From: Atopsyche davidsoni
Lineage: Eukaryota > Arthropoda > Insecta > Trichoptera > Hydrobiosidae
Assembly (NCBI GenBank): GCA_022113835.1
Contig: JAILWY010000008.1
Coordinates: 2,038,001 to 2,102,000, forward strand
DNA: 64,000 nt
Direction of reading: 5' to 3'
Below, in pieces: positions 46,124 through 57,052 of this stretch. Position 1 is the first letter of the stretch. The number at the start of each line of letters is the position of its first letter. The notes below the pieces were generated by a model, which saw only the letters and a program-made list of their open reading frames with translations, had not been told where the DNA came from and searched no databases. Both the position numbers and the translations under genes were made by a program.

Positions 46124-46790
46124 TACGAGAGCGGTCCGATAAGTACTTAGCCTACAAAAGAAAAACGAAAATTTTGGAAAAGTAGCGATTTATTTCTCAA
46201 AATAGTCTTCGTTTAGTTCGATACACTTGACCCAGCGATGCTCCAACTTCTTTGAACCATCTGAAAACTACGTTTTCTCGAGGTCTGCAAAGTAGGCCTC
46301 CGTGGCGGCGATGAGCTCCTCATTCGACTTAAATTTCTGCCCGGCGAGTGGCTTTTTCAATTTGGACACAAAAAAAAATCGCACGGGGTCAAATCTGGAG
46401 AATACGGTGGTTGGAGGAGCAGTTTTTAGTGCAGGTGGCCATCACCTTTCCGGGTGATAGAACAGTCTTCGTCTTCTTTGGAGCACGTTCTCCGGGTGAA
46501 GTCCACTGTTTCGACTGTTTCTTGGTCTCTGGTGTGTACCAGTGGATCCATGTTTCGTCGGCGGTCACGAAACAATGCAGAAACTAAATCGGATTGCGCT
46601 TAAACAGCGTCAAACACTGCTCCGAAGTGGTCTCACGGTTGCGGCACCCATCGCGCCGAAAGCTTTCTCATGGCCAAAATTTCATGCAGGATATAACCCA
46701 CGTGGTTTTTTAAGATGCCTACTGTTTCAGCTATCTTGCGCGCCTTCAATCGGCGGTCTGCCAATACGAGATCGTGGATTTTTGATATTA
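46124..46790 (-). mobile_element. Mariner (irritans-like), 5'-truncated and internally deleted
   Basis: One terminus is present (TACGAGAGCGGTCCGATAAG at 46124); the opposite end is lost near 46790. The minus strand reads HDLVLADRRLKAR, ILHEIL, RKLSARWVPQ, then ADETWIHWYTPETKKQSKQW with the first catalytic Asp intact, ERAPKKTKTVLSPGKVMAT, and an abrupt join to the decayed third block. HDNA is deleted. LAGQKFKSNEE is visible near 46340. It shares a source with the 1702 and 40565 copies. Confidence 0.9.
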
Positions 46791-47119
46791 ATTGATTAGC
46801 AATTCGACTTTCTTTAAACGAATCATTTTGCGTTTTATATTATATCTATAAATTTACTTTTATCACAATTGCAAAAAAGTATGTAAGTCCTTGTCTTTTT
46901 ATACAGCGTAATAAAATGCTTTTGATATATTACCTTGGATTAAAGTATTCCTGTTAACTTGTTTGCCAATAGATTGTTTTTGTATTATCCTCAAGATAGA
47001 ACAAACCGAAATCCGGCTAAATTTACGTTGCTTAGTAACAACTCCTCTTTCGTGGGGTTTAAAACACGGTTGCAGATTTAACAATATAATTTTTTTTTTC
47101 AAGTAGTAACTTGTTATTT
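46791..47119. other. Non-coding stretch
   Basis: Nothing was recognised. Confidence 0.4.
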
Positions 47120-47521
47120 TAATTTTAACTTTAATTGGCATAATAAGTACGTTGTTTCATTTATAGGATTTGATTGTTAAAAAATCATGCTTAGTACTAG
47201 TGATTCGTTGGTATAATTGGTAATGCACCGGCCATGTAAGCTCGCATGTGGGTTCAAATCCCACACAAATCACGATGGTATTTTTTTGAAAAAATGTATT
47301 TAATCATTATCAATCAATCAAACCCACATCTCCAGGCTTACGTGGCCGGTGTACTAACCCTTGTACTAACGAATCACATCCACTAATTGAAAATTTTTAA
47401 CAATCATACTCTACATATAAACCGATGTGCCCAGGCCAACCAATATTTAGCGCTTCAAGTATTTTACTCAAAAATATTAAAATGGAATTCCACCAAGTAC
47501 TCTCTGTCAAAAATATTGGAT
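47120..47521. mobile_element. Composite element with opposed tRNA-like units, ending beside a brp exon
   Basis: A plus-strand tRNA-like unit at 47200-47273 is followed, after about 45 bp, by a minus-strand unit at 47320-47377 that breaks off in its T loop. Then come the reversed 5' flank (ATACTCTACATATAAACCGA, GGCCAACCAATATT) and the module CAAGTATTTTACTCAAAAAT, AATGGAATTCCACCAAGTAC, TCTCTGTCAAAAATATTGGA. This is the same set of parts as at 13.8-14.4 kb. The right end lies only about 90 bp before the acceptor of the brp exon at 47610. Confidence 0.8.
47200..47273 (+). repeat. tRNA-like unit with perfect A and B boxes, 74 nt
   Basis: GTGATTC at the start pairs with AAATCAC at the end. The A box TGGTATAATTGG fits TRGYNNARNNGG fully, and the B box GGTTCAAATCC fits fully. 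The T arm is perfect, but the 3' side of the anticodon arm is degraded (CCGGC-CATGTAA-GCTCG), so it is not a working tRNA. This is the most tRNA-like D arm of the family and suggests the ancestral state. Confidence 0.8.
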
Positions 47522-47609
47522 TTCTTAAGATTTGAAGTGTTTTTACAATTTTGATGTATTTTTTTTATGTTTATTGGAGTTACTAACCTGTGTTTTATTT
47601 TGTCTCCAG

Positions 47610-47759
47610 AAACAAGCCATGCTGGTGCGCCAGCTGGAGGAGGAGCTGCGCCTTCGGATGCGCGCCCCCTCCATCGAGGTGCAGCAGCAGCTGGAGGTCC
47701 TCTTCTCCGAGAACGAGCACCTCACGAGGGAGATCGCCATTCTCCGAGACACCATCAAG
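47610..47759 (+). CDS. brp: bruchpilot (ELKS/ERC/CAST) internal exon A
   Basis: It encodes 50 residues beginning KQAMLVRQLEEELRLRMR and ending EIAILRDTIK. Bruchpilot is the ELKS/CAST scaffold that organises presynaptic active zones and calcium-channel clusters. The phrase QAMLVRQLEEELRLRMR is a hallmark of insect BRP and lies in its N-terminal coiled-coil region. The heptad-like leucine and glutamate pattern fits a coiled coil. The acceptor is TTTTGTCTCCAG. The donor is AAG|GTCAGC, weaker than consensus. Phase is 0 on both sides. Codons end almost entirely in G or C, against an AT-rich background. The preceding exon was not found in the window. Confidence 0.95.
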
Positions 47760-49019
47760 GTCAGCAGAAAACCTATTTTTTTTTTAATATTTACAAAAAA
47801 ATATGTTCTTCGAAGTATTGAGTCAACAGAGAACTGTGCTGAAATATATTAGCAAAAAGATATTTAGAGCATTGCATAATTCAATGAAAAAAAACTATAA
47901 CAAGTTTATTATCAAATATTTTAATTAAGACTTTAGACTAATAAATCAGTCTTCATATTTGAACGAGAATAATTAGCCGTATTATAAGTATGTACAAATG
48001 ATATCAGATGTATATATTTTATATTAATTTCTTCATTCTTCAAAGAAACAGATAGTTCAATTTTTTTTAAAGAGATTTATGCTAAGAAAGTGGATTCGAA
48101 GTAACAAACCCAAGCGAATTGCTTCTATTATTGCTACCAGTGATTTTTTTATTTGTACCACTAGTGCTAGCTAAAAGCAAATTAATTCATTTTACTAAGG
48201 TATTAAATTGCCAAGTGTTTCCATTTAAAAATATAATAAATCCTTCAAAATTATACATTTATCTATATTTAAAAAAATACAGACATAACGTATAGTAAAA
48301 AAATATATTAATTATTAATTAATTTAATCAATGCTTTTAAGCTTTTAAAATGAAGAAATCTATTAAAATAAAAAAATAAAAAGTATTCCCGTACCGGGAA
48401 TCGAACCCGAGCCTCCTGGGTGAAAGCCAGATATCCTAACCACTAGACCATACGGGAGGTGACAATAACCGAGCGAATCGCACTACTAAAATAAACTACT
48501 TCGTGTAAAATACTCATTTTCTTTGACTCGTGTTTATTTTTCTATTGGCACAGATTCAAGACGCCGCGATAGCTTACATAGTCACAATGCCACTGTGTAT
48601 CTTAGACTACAAAGTGACGCATAACGACTCTTATTTGCAAAGAAACGAAGCAAACAGAATATCGTAGCCATGCACTCGCGGTCTCCAGCACAGAATGTCT
48701 TTCTCTGCGGCTTCCAGCTAGTTTTATATGGAAAATTTATGCCAATAGATAGTATTTCGCATGGAAGAAAGCATCGACTTTTATGGCATCTTAAACTGAG
48801 CACTAGACTATTTGTGTAAAATGTAAAACCTTGGCAATTGAAATAAGTCTGTATATTTTTTTGTTTTACGTTTATTAACTCAAAACATTACTTTTACAAA
48901 CTGACAAACGTTTCGTGTAAGAATAGAATTATTGAAGAGTAAAATATCTAGTCGTATTTATAATGGTTGTTTCTTTACCATTTGACGGTTCGATATTAAT
49001 AATGATTTTTTTCTTTCAG
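47760..49019 (+). other. brp intron, 1.26 kb
   Basis: It separates exons A and B. It contains the antisense tRNA-Glu gene and is otherwise AT-rich with nothing recognised. Confidence 0.85.
48386..48457 (-). tRNA. tRNA-Glu (anticodon TTC)
   Basis: The minus strand folds as a canonical cloverleaf of 72 nt. The acceptor stem is TCCCGTA/TACGGGA (perfect). The D arm is GGTCTAGTGGTTAGG. The anticodon loop CTTTCAC carries TTC between paired CTGG and CCAG. The T arm is CGGG-TTCGATT-CCCG, with discriminator A. A and B boxes are intact and no intron is present. Downstream on the minus strand a T5 run, then a T6 run, provide Pol III terminators. It lies antisense within the brp intron between exons A and B. 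Unlike the tRNA-like repeats in this window, every invariant base is kept, so it is likely functional. Confidence 0.95.
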
Positions 49020-49116
49020 GAGCTGGAGCTTAGAATCGAGACACAGAAACAGACCCTCCAGGCTCGAGACGAGAGCATCAAAAAATTACTGGAGATGCTT
49101 CAGAACAAAGGAATGG
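49020..49116 (+). CDS. brp: bruchpilot internal exon B
   Basis: It encodes ELELRIETQKQTLQARDESI then KKLLEMLQNKGMG, with the last Gly codon split (phase 1). RIETQKQTLxARDESIKKLLEMLQ is conserved across insect BRP and vertebrate ELKS/ERC and is one of the strongest family signatures. The acceptor is TTTTTTTCTTTCAG. The donor G|GTGAGT is near consensus. It follows exon A in frame (phase 0) and joins exon C to give GMG-KEEERQ. It lies in the N-terminal coiled-coil part of the scaffold. Sequence divergence from the fly is limited to conservative changes. Confidence 0.97.
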
Positions 49117-50564
49117 GTGAGTCTGTGGGGCCTGCCTGCAATTAAAAACTCCCTTCCCGTTCGCGGGGAGGAAATTAAAATTCCCCCCTGACATGGGGTT
49201 GGCTCACCCATGGGCGTGGTCCGAGCTTTTCGAGATCATAACCGACTAGTTTGATATACTTACTAAATCTGACGAATTTCATAGACGTTTCGGAATTCTA
49301 CTGTACATAAACCACCTTGTATTTAAGTGTTTAGCATTATTACTTACCTGTTATGGAGTCCCAAGATTGTTCGATAGTATTAACTTGTTCAATAATTCAC
49401 TTCATTTTAATAGGATAATAGTATTCAGAATAGTGGTTTAAACTTTTTTTGTCTTTTAAGGCTTTGTCATCTGTGAGTTGTATATTTGTTGTTCAAGATT
49501 TTTAAAAACTTGCTTCTTCTTTGAAAATAAAAATTAAATCAATCCCTGTGAATTTATGGAGTTCTCGTTTAGATCATAGAGATAACGAGAACGTCAACCA
49601 AACTAACTTAGTCTAAATAAAGAGTATTTTAACTGTCCTATCTTTAAGAGGCGATTGTCTTTGACTTGCTACGTATTTGGCATCTCACAAAGAACTTTTT
49701 TGAAAACAATTTTGAATTTCAAAATAGTTAAAAATTACTTCAGTCGAATTCAATTCTGGGACCCTAATATCTGTAAGGAACTGTGCTAATCACTAAACCT
49801 CGCAACGGTCGGTGGTCTCGCATTTGTAGAGATTACACCGAAAACCGCTCCCACAACTCAGGCTTAATGAAATGAATAACAAAGATTAATTCCTGAAATA
49901 TACACTCAGAGTCTCATTCATAGCGATGACAATTTGTTTTTCCATGCTTTTTTCGTGAGTTATACTTGGAGTTTACAATTCACTGCATTACTTTTCAAAT
50001 GAGCCTCTCGCTTGGAGCCTTTTTGCAGAGGTCTTATAAGGGCAACAGGTAGAGAGGGATTCTAATGAAAATACAATTCAAGGTGTTATCTTAATGGGGT
50101 GAGGTTGCCAGAGATAAATAAATTAGCGGGGGCAGAGTTTATTTATGGCGTCTTTTGATAATTATGTTTGGTTTAAACTGGCGACCTTTTGTTTTGAAAT
50201 TAAAAGATAATGTACTTAACAAATAAGAGTTTAAAAAGTACACGTTACACAAATTATGTGAATAAACGGTTTTGATCAAGCTTATTTCAGTTTTCGCTGA
50301 TTGTTATCATAATTTCTAATGTTTCTTTTAATGACAACAAATAATTGATTTTATCTGGTAATATTTTCCCCTCATTGTTAGTGCGAATTGAAACAATAAT
50401 TATTTTTTAGTACTAAGAAACTGATTTTCGTTTGTATTAAGAGTTCAAAATATTTAGCTTTAGATATGAATTATTTCACGGGTAAATTTAAAAAATAACG
50501 ATACAGTACGACCTTGATGGTGAGATATCACATCTTCCGTCCTGCTTATGTCCACAACTTACAG
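49117..50564 (+). other. brp intron, 1.45 kb
   Basis: It has a GTGAGT donor and a CTTACAG acceptor. No RNA gene or repeat was recognised inside. Confidence 0.85.
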
Positions 50565-50620
50565 GGAAAGAGGAAGAGAGACAGATGTTCCAGCAGATGC
50601 AAGCAATGGCCCAAAAGCAG
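50565..50620 (+). CDS. brp: bruchpilot internal microexon C
   Basis: This 56-bp exon completes the split Gly codon and encodes KEEERQMFQQMQAMAQKQ, which is found in insect BRP directly after KGMG. The acceptor is CAACTTACAG. The donor CAG|GTGTTT is poor at positions +4 to +6. The length leaves phase 0 at its 3' side. The Gln/Met-rich helix continues the coiled coil. Weak donor strength and small size suggest splicing could be regulated, but the sequence does not prove it. Confidence 0.95.
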
Positions 50621-53512
50621 GTGTTTAATATTATGAAATTACTTTCCACCCTTATCTCCACCCTCTTCTTCGTGTTGTGCCACTCTTGCATTTTAGTGGT
50701 TATTTGTCGTTATTATTTTTAGATATTTATTTTGTATGCGACTCTGAGTTCCACCCTGCACGGTAATAAAAATCAGCTACTTCGTAATTCCTAAAAATAT
50801 ACTGCAGGTTTACGTGAAACAGCTTGCCTGATTACTTTTAATTAAAATGGCATATTTATATATAAAAAAAGTTTTAAAAAAGGTATAGTGAACTATGCGT
50901 TTGAAAGAATAATTAAAAGATCTAATTATATCATCATGTTTTAATATTTAAAAAAAAAAATACATTGAGTTTGTTTATATACGTCTTCATAAGAATAAAG
51001 CGTTTTGTTACATTTGGTGCGATAAACATAACAAAAATATATGAGTTATGCTGTTTTTCAATATTTCATATAAATTAAAATCACAGCTTATTTTTATTAA
51101 ATCTTTGTGGGACTGGAACTCCGACTCGATATTATGAATTTTAACTATCTGCTTCTTCCTTCTTAGCTGATGATGTAGATGCTTCCAACGTTGATGTGTA
51201 GAGTTATCCTAAAATTTATGCGAAGTTATTCACGACAGATCGGCTTAATTTGGAATACTCCATTTCTTAAACAGAAAATCTAAGTAGCCAAATGGCTACA
51301 CGGTCAATTTAATTTTAATGTGATCACTTTCGACTTTCAAGGGCTTCTTCAGACGTATGAAGTCATTGAAAGGGAAATGCAATCACTAGGAAAATTGATC
51401 CCAATCCTCTAATTTTGGCTAGTAATATTCATTGAAGAAGTTATTCCAGTGTTCTTTGAAATTAAATATAAACACAGCTGAAAGGAAAAGTTCATATAAA
51501 TATTAAAGTTTTATTCTTACTTTACTTAGAGTATCCGCGGCTTATTTAAAACTACTGTATTTATGTAAAATTATACAATCTACTAACACTATATTATACA
51601 TACATTTAATGTTGGTTTTTTATTATACGTAGATATTAGAATATTACATTTTTTGTTTAGATACCTACATTATTTCAATATGGTATCTCAAAACTAAAGG
51701 TAATTATACAAAAATATTTAAAATTGTTGACCACAAATAAATATTGTCGGATTTTTTTCAATAGTATACTCGAAGTATTTAGTGTTTTTAATAAAGAGTT
51801 TTTCGTAACTTAAAAATATTGATAGCATTGATACAGAATTTGAAAAAAATTAAATAATATTTTTTTTGTGATGTCATGAATAATTGATACTCAGTTTCTT
51901 CTTTTTGGATAATACCATTGATTTTGAGACATCGTGGTTAACATTTTGAAAACAGTAAGCTCACATTTTACAAACCAATCTTATAAAGATCTTTTTTACA
52001 TAATGAAAATGTATTATTTAAATTATATTATCAGTACACTTGGATTCACATATACTTGTGCACCCACACCAACAAGATACAAACCATTTTTTATATTCTT
52101 TTACAGTTTTTTTTAATGTTTCATTTTCTATTTCTTTTATACAACATTGTAACATAAAAAGGTCATATTTTATTAAAATATTTAAATTATTAGGAATTAG
52201 CGACATATTTTATATCAGATTTATATAGGTTATTTATATGATAATATTATTTATTGGAAAACAAGCTCTCGAAAATATTCCGTTTCGTATTTATTGTACA
52301 CATATATATATATACTGGTGGTTTATCACACATAGTGTCCCAAATATGATGATGTATACAATATATTATTCCTCTATCCAAAAAATATTGTTGAAGTATT
52401 TTCGATTGTATATTCGAAGTTTTTGGTTTAATAATTTAAATCTCTCAAAAATCTTTCGCCTCTCCAGAAATTGAAAAATTGAAAACTTTATTTAAATTAA
52501 GCTATAAAAATGATCTCAAACCAAATAGAAACCACCAGTTTTATAAAATGTATAACTGTTTGTAGTACCACAGTTTGGCTATTTAATAGGTTTGGAAATA
52601 ACATGTACGTTTTTGTGTAAAAAGTACACATATAACCTTTGAAAAAATGGTTATTTGTGTTATTTTTAAAAGAAAAATTTGATTTATGATTACACAAAAA
52701 TTCGCACTTCTTATGTATCTCTTTAGTAAGTTACAAAGTGAGTTAATTAAATATCAAACCTAAACAAAATTATAATCTTCAATTTAATTTATATTTCATT
52801 ACTTATTAAATTTTAAAGATTACTGTCATTTACAGTAATTATAACAAATGTTCACGTCTCTCTCACAAAGTGATTAACTTTGATATCGTCCGAGCAATTT
52901 AAATATATTTATTCAGGAAATATCGACCCCTTCAACTTGTAAAATATAAGGGATGCTTAAGCGAGAGTAACTTGTCAAACCTTTTTGAGTAGGGTCGGTT
53001 TATGTAATAAGACAGAACAAAGAAAGACTGACGATGAATCGAGCTGTAAAGAATTACGAAAATAATCAGGTTTTCCCTTCTCTAAAATCAATACCGAGAC
53101 AGCCTTTTTACCCTGTTGAAATATTGAATTTTTTTAACGGATATAAATTACCACAAGTTTGCAAATTCCAAAGCAGTCAAGAGACAGGCATGTTTTATAA
53201 ATATAATTTTAAATTTAGCGAAATTTATTTCTGTTACTGCTATCAAAGCACCATACAAGACAATGTTTTAGTCTGTGTTATTTTCCGTGTGACGAGCTAT
53301 TTGAGGTTGTGTAAATGCAATACAACTCACCTTTTAGACAATTATACCGCTTTGATCTCGCATTAAATATGATCTTTACTAAAAGAAAAAATAAATGAAG
53401 AAATAATTGTTATTGAGAAAATATTTCTGTATAAAAATATCAGGTATTCTTTTTTTTTTAAATTTATCTCCGATAAAATCCTGTAAGGTTTTGTGCTACG
53501 CGCAAAATAATT
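50621..53512 (+). other. brp intron, first part (AT-rich)
   Basis: This is the start of the 8.3-kb intron between exons C and D. It includes a possible hammerhead-like relic at 51317-51352 on the minus strand (CTGAAGA, later GTC-GAAA and the palindrome GTGATCAC), but stem II does not pair well. No exon was recognised. Confidence 0.6.
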
Positions 53513-53520
53513 GTCTAGAT

Positions 53521-53923
53521 CAGTGGTCTCAAACTCTTTTGGCCCACGGACCCCTTTTCATAGTCTAAGCTTGCCCACGGACCCCCTTTCATAGTAAAAA
53601 CTTGCCTACGGACCCTTGGTGAAAAACTACATAAATTCATATTATAGACTAGTTGGTGCAAGTATCGACTTTATTGCGTATTAACCTTCCTGACTCACCG
53701 CGATGCCTGTTATTAATATTATTTTATGCACCTGTCTATATTTATATTTTACTTAAAACGTAAAAATCGCTAATAATCTATTCATTGTTATTTATTTTAA
53801 CTTCCATATTAATAAAAATATGTCACATATTTTAAATTTGTTCAGGGACCCCCGAATCGATTTTAATTTTCTAAGGACCCCCGAATTTTCTAATGATCCC
53901 AGGGACCACTTTGAGAAGCAATG
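53521..53923. mobile_element. hAT-type non-autonomous element, 403 bp, in brp intron
   Basis: The termini CAGTGGTCTCAAACTC and, inverted, CATTGCTTCTCAAAGT match the hAT-like pattern. Perfect 8-bp target duplications GTCTAGAT lie at 53513-53520 and 53924-53931. Subterminal regions carry repeated CCCACGGACCCC phrases at the left and GGACCCCCGAAT phrases at the right. No transposase is encoded. It is related in architecture, not in detailed sequence, to the 34525 element. Confidence 0.93.
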
Positions 53924-56076
53924 GTCTAGATGAAATTTACAGATGGTTTTTGATCGAGTAAACATTATTAAAACTATCTTTTATTTTTTTATGTTTTTTT
54001 TATATTGTTTATAGGAAACTCTCCCGTACTGTGCGAGATCGCTCGGTTCCGAGCCGTGCAGTCGAGGCTTTTCGATTTTGAATCTAGAGCCTTAATTTTC
54101 TCCTACAAAAGTCAGAGGGATGCTGCCGAGATATCGGTGGTTGATCGACAAGTTAGTTGAGCGTGTTAATTAAAAATTAACAAAAAAAAAAAATAATAAC
54201 AAATCACAATGCATCCTCAAAAGCACCGTCGAGAATAATATTAAACGAATCATTCTACTAAATCTCATTTCAATCATGATACGAAATTTTAATCGTTTCA
54301 TTCAGCATGTGAACCATTCTTGGTTTTTATCAAAACTGTATATAAAATATCGCAGCCTACTTAATACTTATTTATACATTGAACTAAATTTTAAGAACCA
54401 TTTAGTAAAATTTAAATATATATATATTTTGATATTTTCAAAGAGCTATAATAAAGCTATATAAAGCATTATCTTTCCTATATTTTGCATTTGCAGACTA
54501 TTTTCCATATTGAATATAGATGGTATTCGAAGTGACTTCTACTCATATCCCAACTCATTTAAATTCAATGCAACAAACGCAGCATCTAGAGCTCGATAAG
54601 TGTAGATCGTATGCTGTATCGAAGTCTGTAACATTGAAGAAAATACATGCAAATGTCTACGTAAAAAAAAAATTACGGAAACAATAAACATCAACATGTA
54701 GAGAAGCATTCTCGGTCAAAATAAGAAAAATATAAATCAATGCATTTACTTTACTTTATTTTGTTTGCGAAAATTTCATGTTAAAAATAATTTCATGAAA
54801 ACGGATCAATTTAAATACGGAAATAAATATACTTTCATTTTTATAAAAATAAATTAAACGTGCCAATATCATAAATAGTTTTTCTCAAAATATTTCATCT
54901 CAGGTACTGAGCTCAGCTTCACAGAGTAAAAATCATCATTGTCCGAAAATGCTACTAGTAGCATTCATAAAACATCGAAAATAGAATTACGAGATAATAC
55001 AATAGGAAAATTAGTAATTATGACGTATATTATAATAGACTGAATTTTAAACATTTATTTTAATTATTTATAGATTTTGTTATTTTTACATAAAACCAAT
55101 CCACACTTCATTGTTTTACATAAGTACAATAAAAACATGCATAATTTTACCTAAATAGATTATATATTGTTTAAATAGACACAGTTTATAAGTGTCAAGA
55201 AAAATATGTACTGTTATTTAATTGTTTCTGAGAATATCAACACAAATACTATAAGAATACAAAATTATTTAAAAAATTGTTATATACCTTCGTCTATCGT
55301 CTTTAAGCTGTGAATATTACAAATGCTTGTTGAATCATTGTGAACACTGTCGTATACAACCCCTTTGATAAAAAAAATACCCAAATGAACGTTGAATATA
55401 TACGTTTTGTGCTTTTTTAGATGTCATCACTTGTAGAAGTGATTCGAAGAGACTGAGGAGACTTGGGAAAATAATGATTCACAGAAGAGAAAAAAAAACT
55501 CTATACTCAATTCAAATCTGAAGATTTGATAGAGATGCCTGTATTTTTTTCTACTTTTATTGAATTACTAACTTGGTTCTCATTTTCAAATAAATATGAA
55601 TTAATTTTTTTTACTATCCGATACGTAACCGCGAGCCAGCTTTCCCGATTCTTCTCCGTCTGAAAACCTCTTGAATGTATAAATATTGCACCTCAGTGAC
55701 TGTACCCTGATAGCCGTCTGTCTCACTCACCCTCACGTCCTCACCTACTGACCTCTCATTCACACACGCGGGCTCGCCGGAGCGTTGCGGAGGAAACTCC
55801 GCTTTATATAAATTATGTTATATTTCACATCAAATACAAAACAAGGCTTTGCGTATTCGAGCCGATGAATCCGATCCAATATTCGAATCCGCACAAACAT
55901 CAATATGTAGCGCATTACCTGTGAAATCATGCGAATCGACGCCACGGATTTCTCCATTTCGTTTAATACATTTTTTTTGAAGATGTTTTGAAAAAGGAAT
56001 TCCGTGTTTGAAAATAGAACTCGATATTCCTTTGTCCGCGTGCGAGGAGCTCGCCCGAGCGAGGAACTCGCCCGCG

Positions 56077-56098
56077 CTCTCTCTCTCTCTCTCTCTCA
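56077..56098 (+). repeat. (CT)n tract in a GC-rich patch
   Basis: About eleven CT units are followed by CACCCGGAGGGAGAGAG. The adjacent GCGAGGAGCTCGCCC and GCGAGGAACTCGCCC are direct repeats. GAGA-type tracts can bind GAGA factor in insects, but no promoter is shown. Confidence 0.7.
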
Positions 56099-56996
56099 CC
56101 CGGAGGGAGAGAGTCGCGAGCGAGCGAGATGTCCGCAATCTTTATTTTATTTTTATTGAAAGCTCGCGCTTTTCAAGCTTATTATCATCAAAAAAAAAAA
56201 AAAGCTCCCCTACTCTCTTTCTATACAAAAAGCGTTAACAAAATGCGCAAAGCTATTTTAAACGATACAACACCTTTCTCACTCGTTAAATGTATTGTGC
56301 AATGTGTATTTAAATGAAATAACAGAATACAAATTATTTTTATACCAAAATATATATCAATGAATGATTCCTTAACAAAACGGAATAAAGGTACTACAAA
56401 CACCTTTAGAAAACGATTTACTCATTACAAATTTAAATACGTTTTATATTTTTCATTCACATTCATACTAAACGTACAAGTTTGAAACCTCTATATAAGC
56501 TTAGTACATACAATATTCTAAGATTAAGGTGGGAGTCTCTTCTCACGCTGTCTACCAACACAGACAAAAGACTTCACCCACACATGTCCCTGTGTCGCGT
56601 CCGCACGTATCTGTATAGACGTAGAGCACCACCACAGACGCACTCCGAACCCCCGCCCGTGGAGGCCACGACCAGCCTCAGCACTCTAGCGCGGATGCTA
56701 CTCCCACCCGCCAGGAACCAACAAAAGTCACTCTAAAACCCAACGCTTCAGACAGACTCAATTTCTTAACCATACCTGAGAGCCACCCGAAATCATCAGA
56801 CCTTATAAAAAAATCGTTTAATTTGAATAAACGTTTCATTAAACATCTCATATAGCTTATTGAGCAAACGATAACAATTTTATTTCCATAGAGAAATATG
56901 ACGGATGCGGTGATTTTCATATGATTAAATACACTTGGTATAAAAGTCATCATCAATAACTAATTGTAAATTAGATTAAATTAGAAAAAGTGCGAA

Positions 56997-57000
<4 letters not shown>

Positions 57001-57050
<50 letters not shown>
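57001..57050. repeat. (AT)25 microsatellite
   Basis: Fifty uninterrupted bases of AT are seen directly. Confidence 0.98.

Positions 57051-57052
<2 letters not shown>

Noticed and set aside
47543..47821. Open frames overlapping brp exon A on both strands
   Set aside because: They are shadows of the real exon in other frames. Only the QAMLVRQLEEEL frame shows family conservation.
51151..51185. CTGATGATG phrase as a hammerhead core
   Set aside because: No GAA box or stem II follows.
51317..51352. Further hammerhead-like motif on the minus strand
   Set aside because: CTGAAGA and GTC-GAAA with a palindrome are present, but stem II does not pair, so it is at best a decayed relic.
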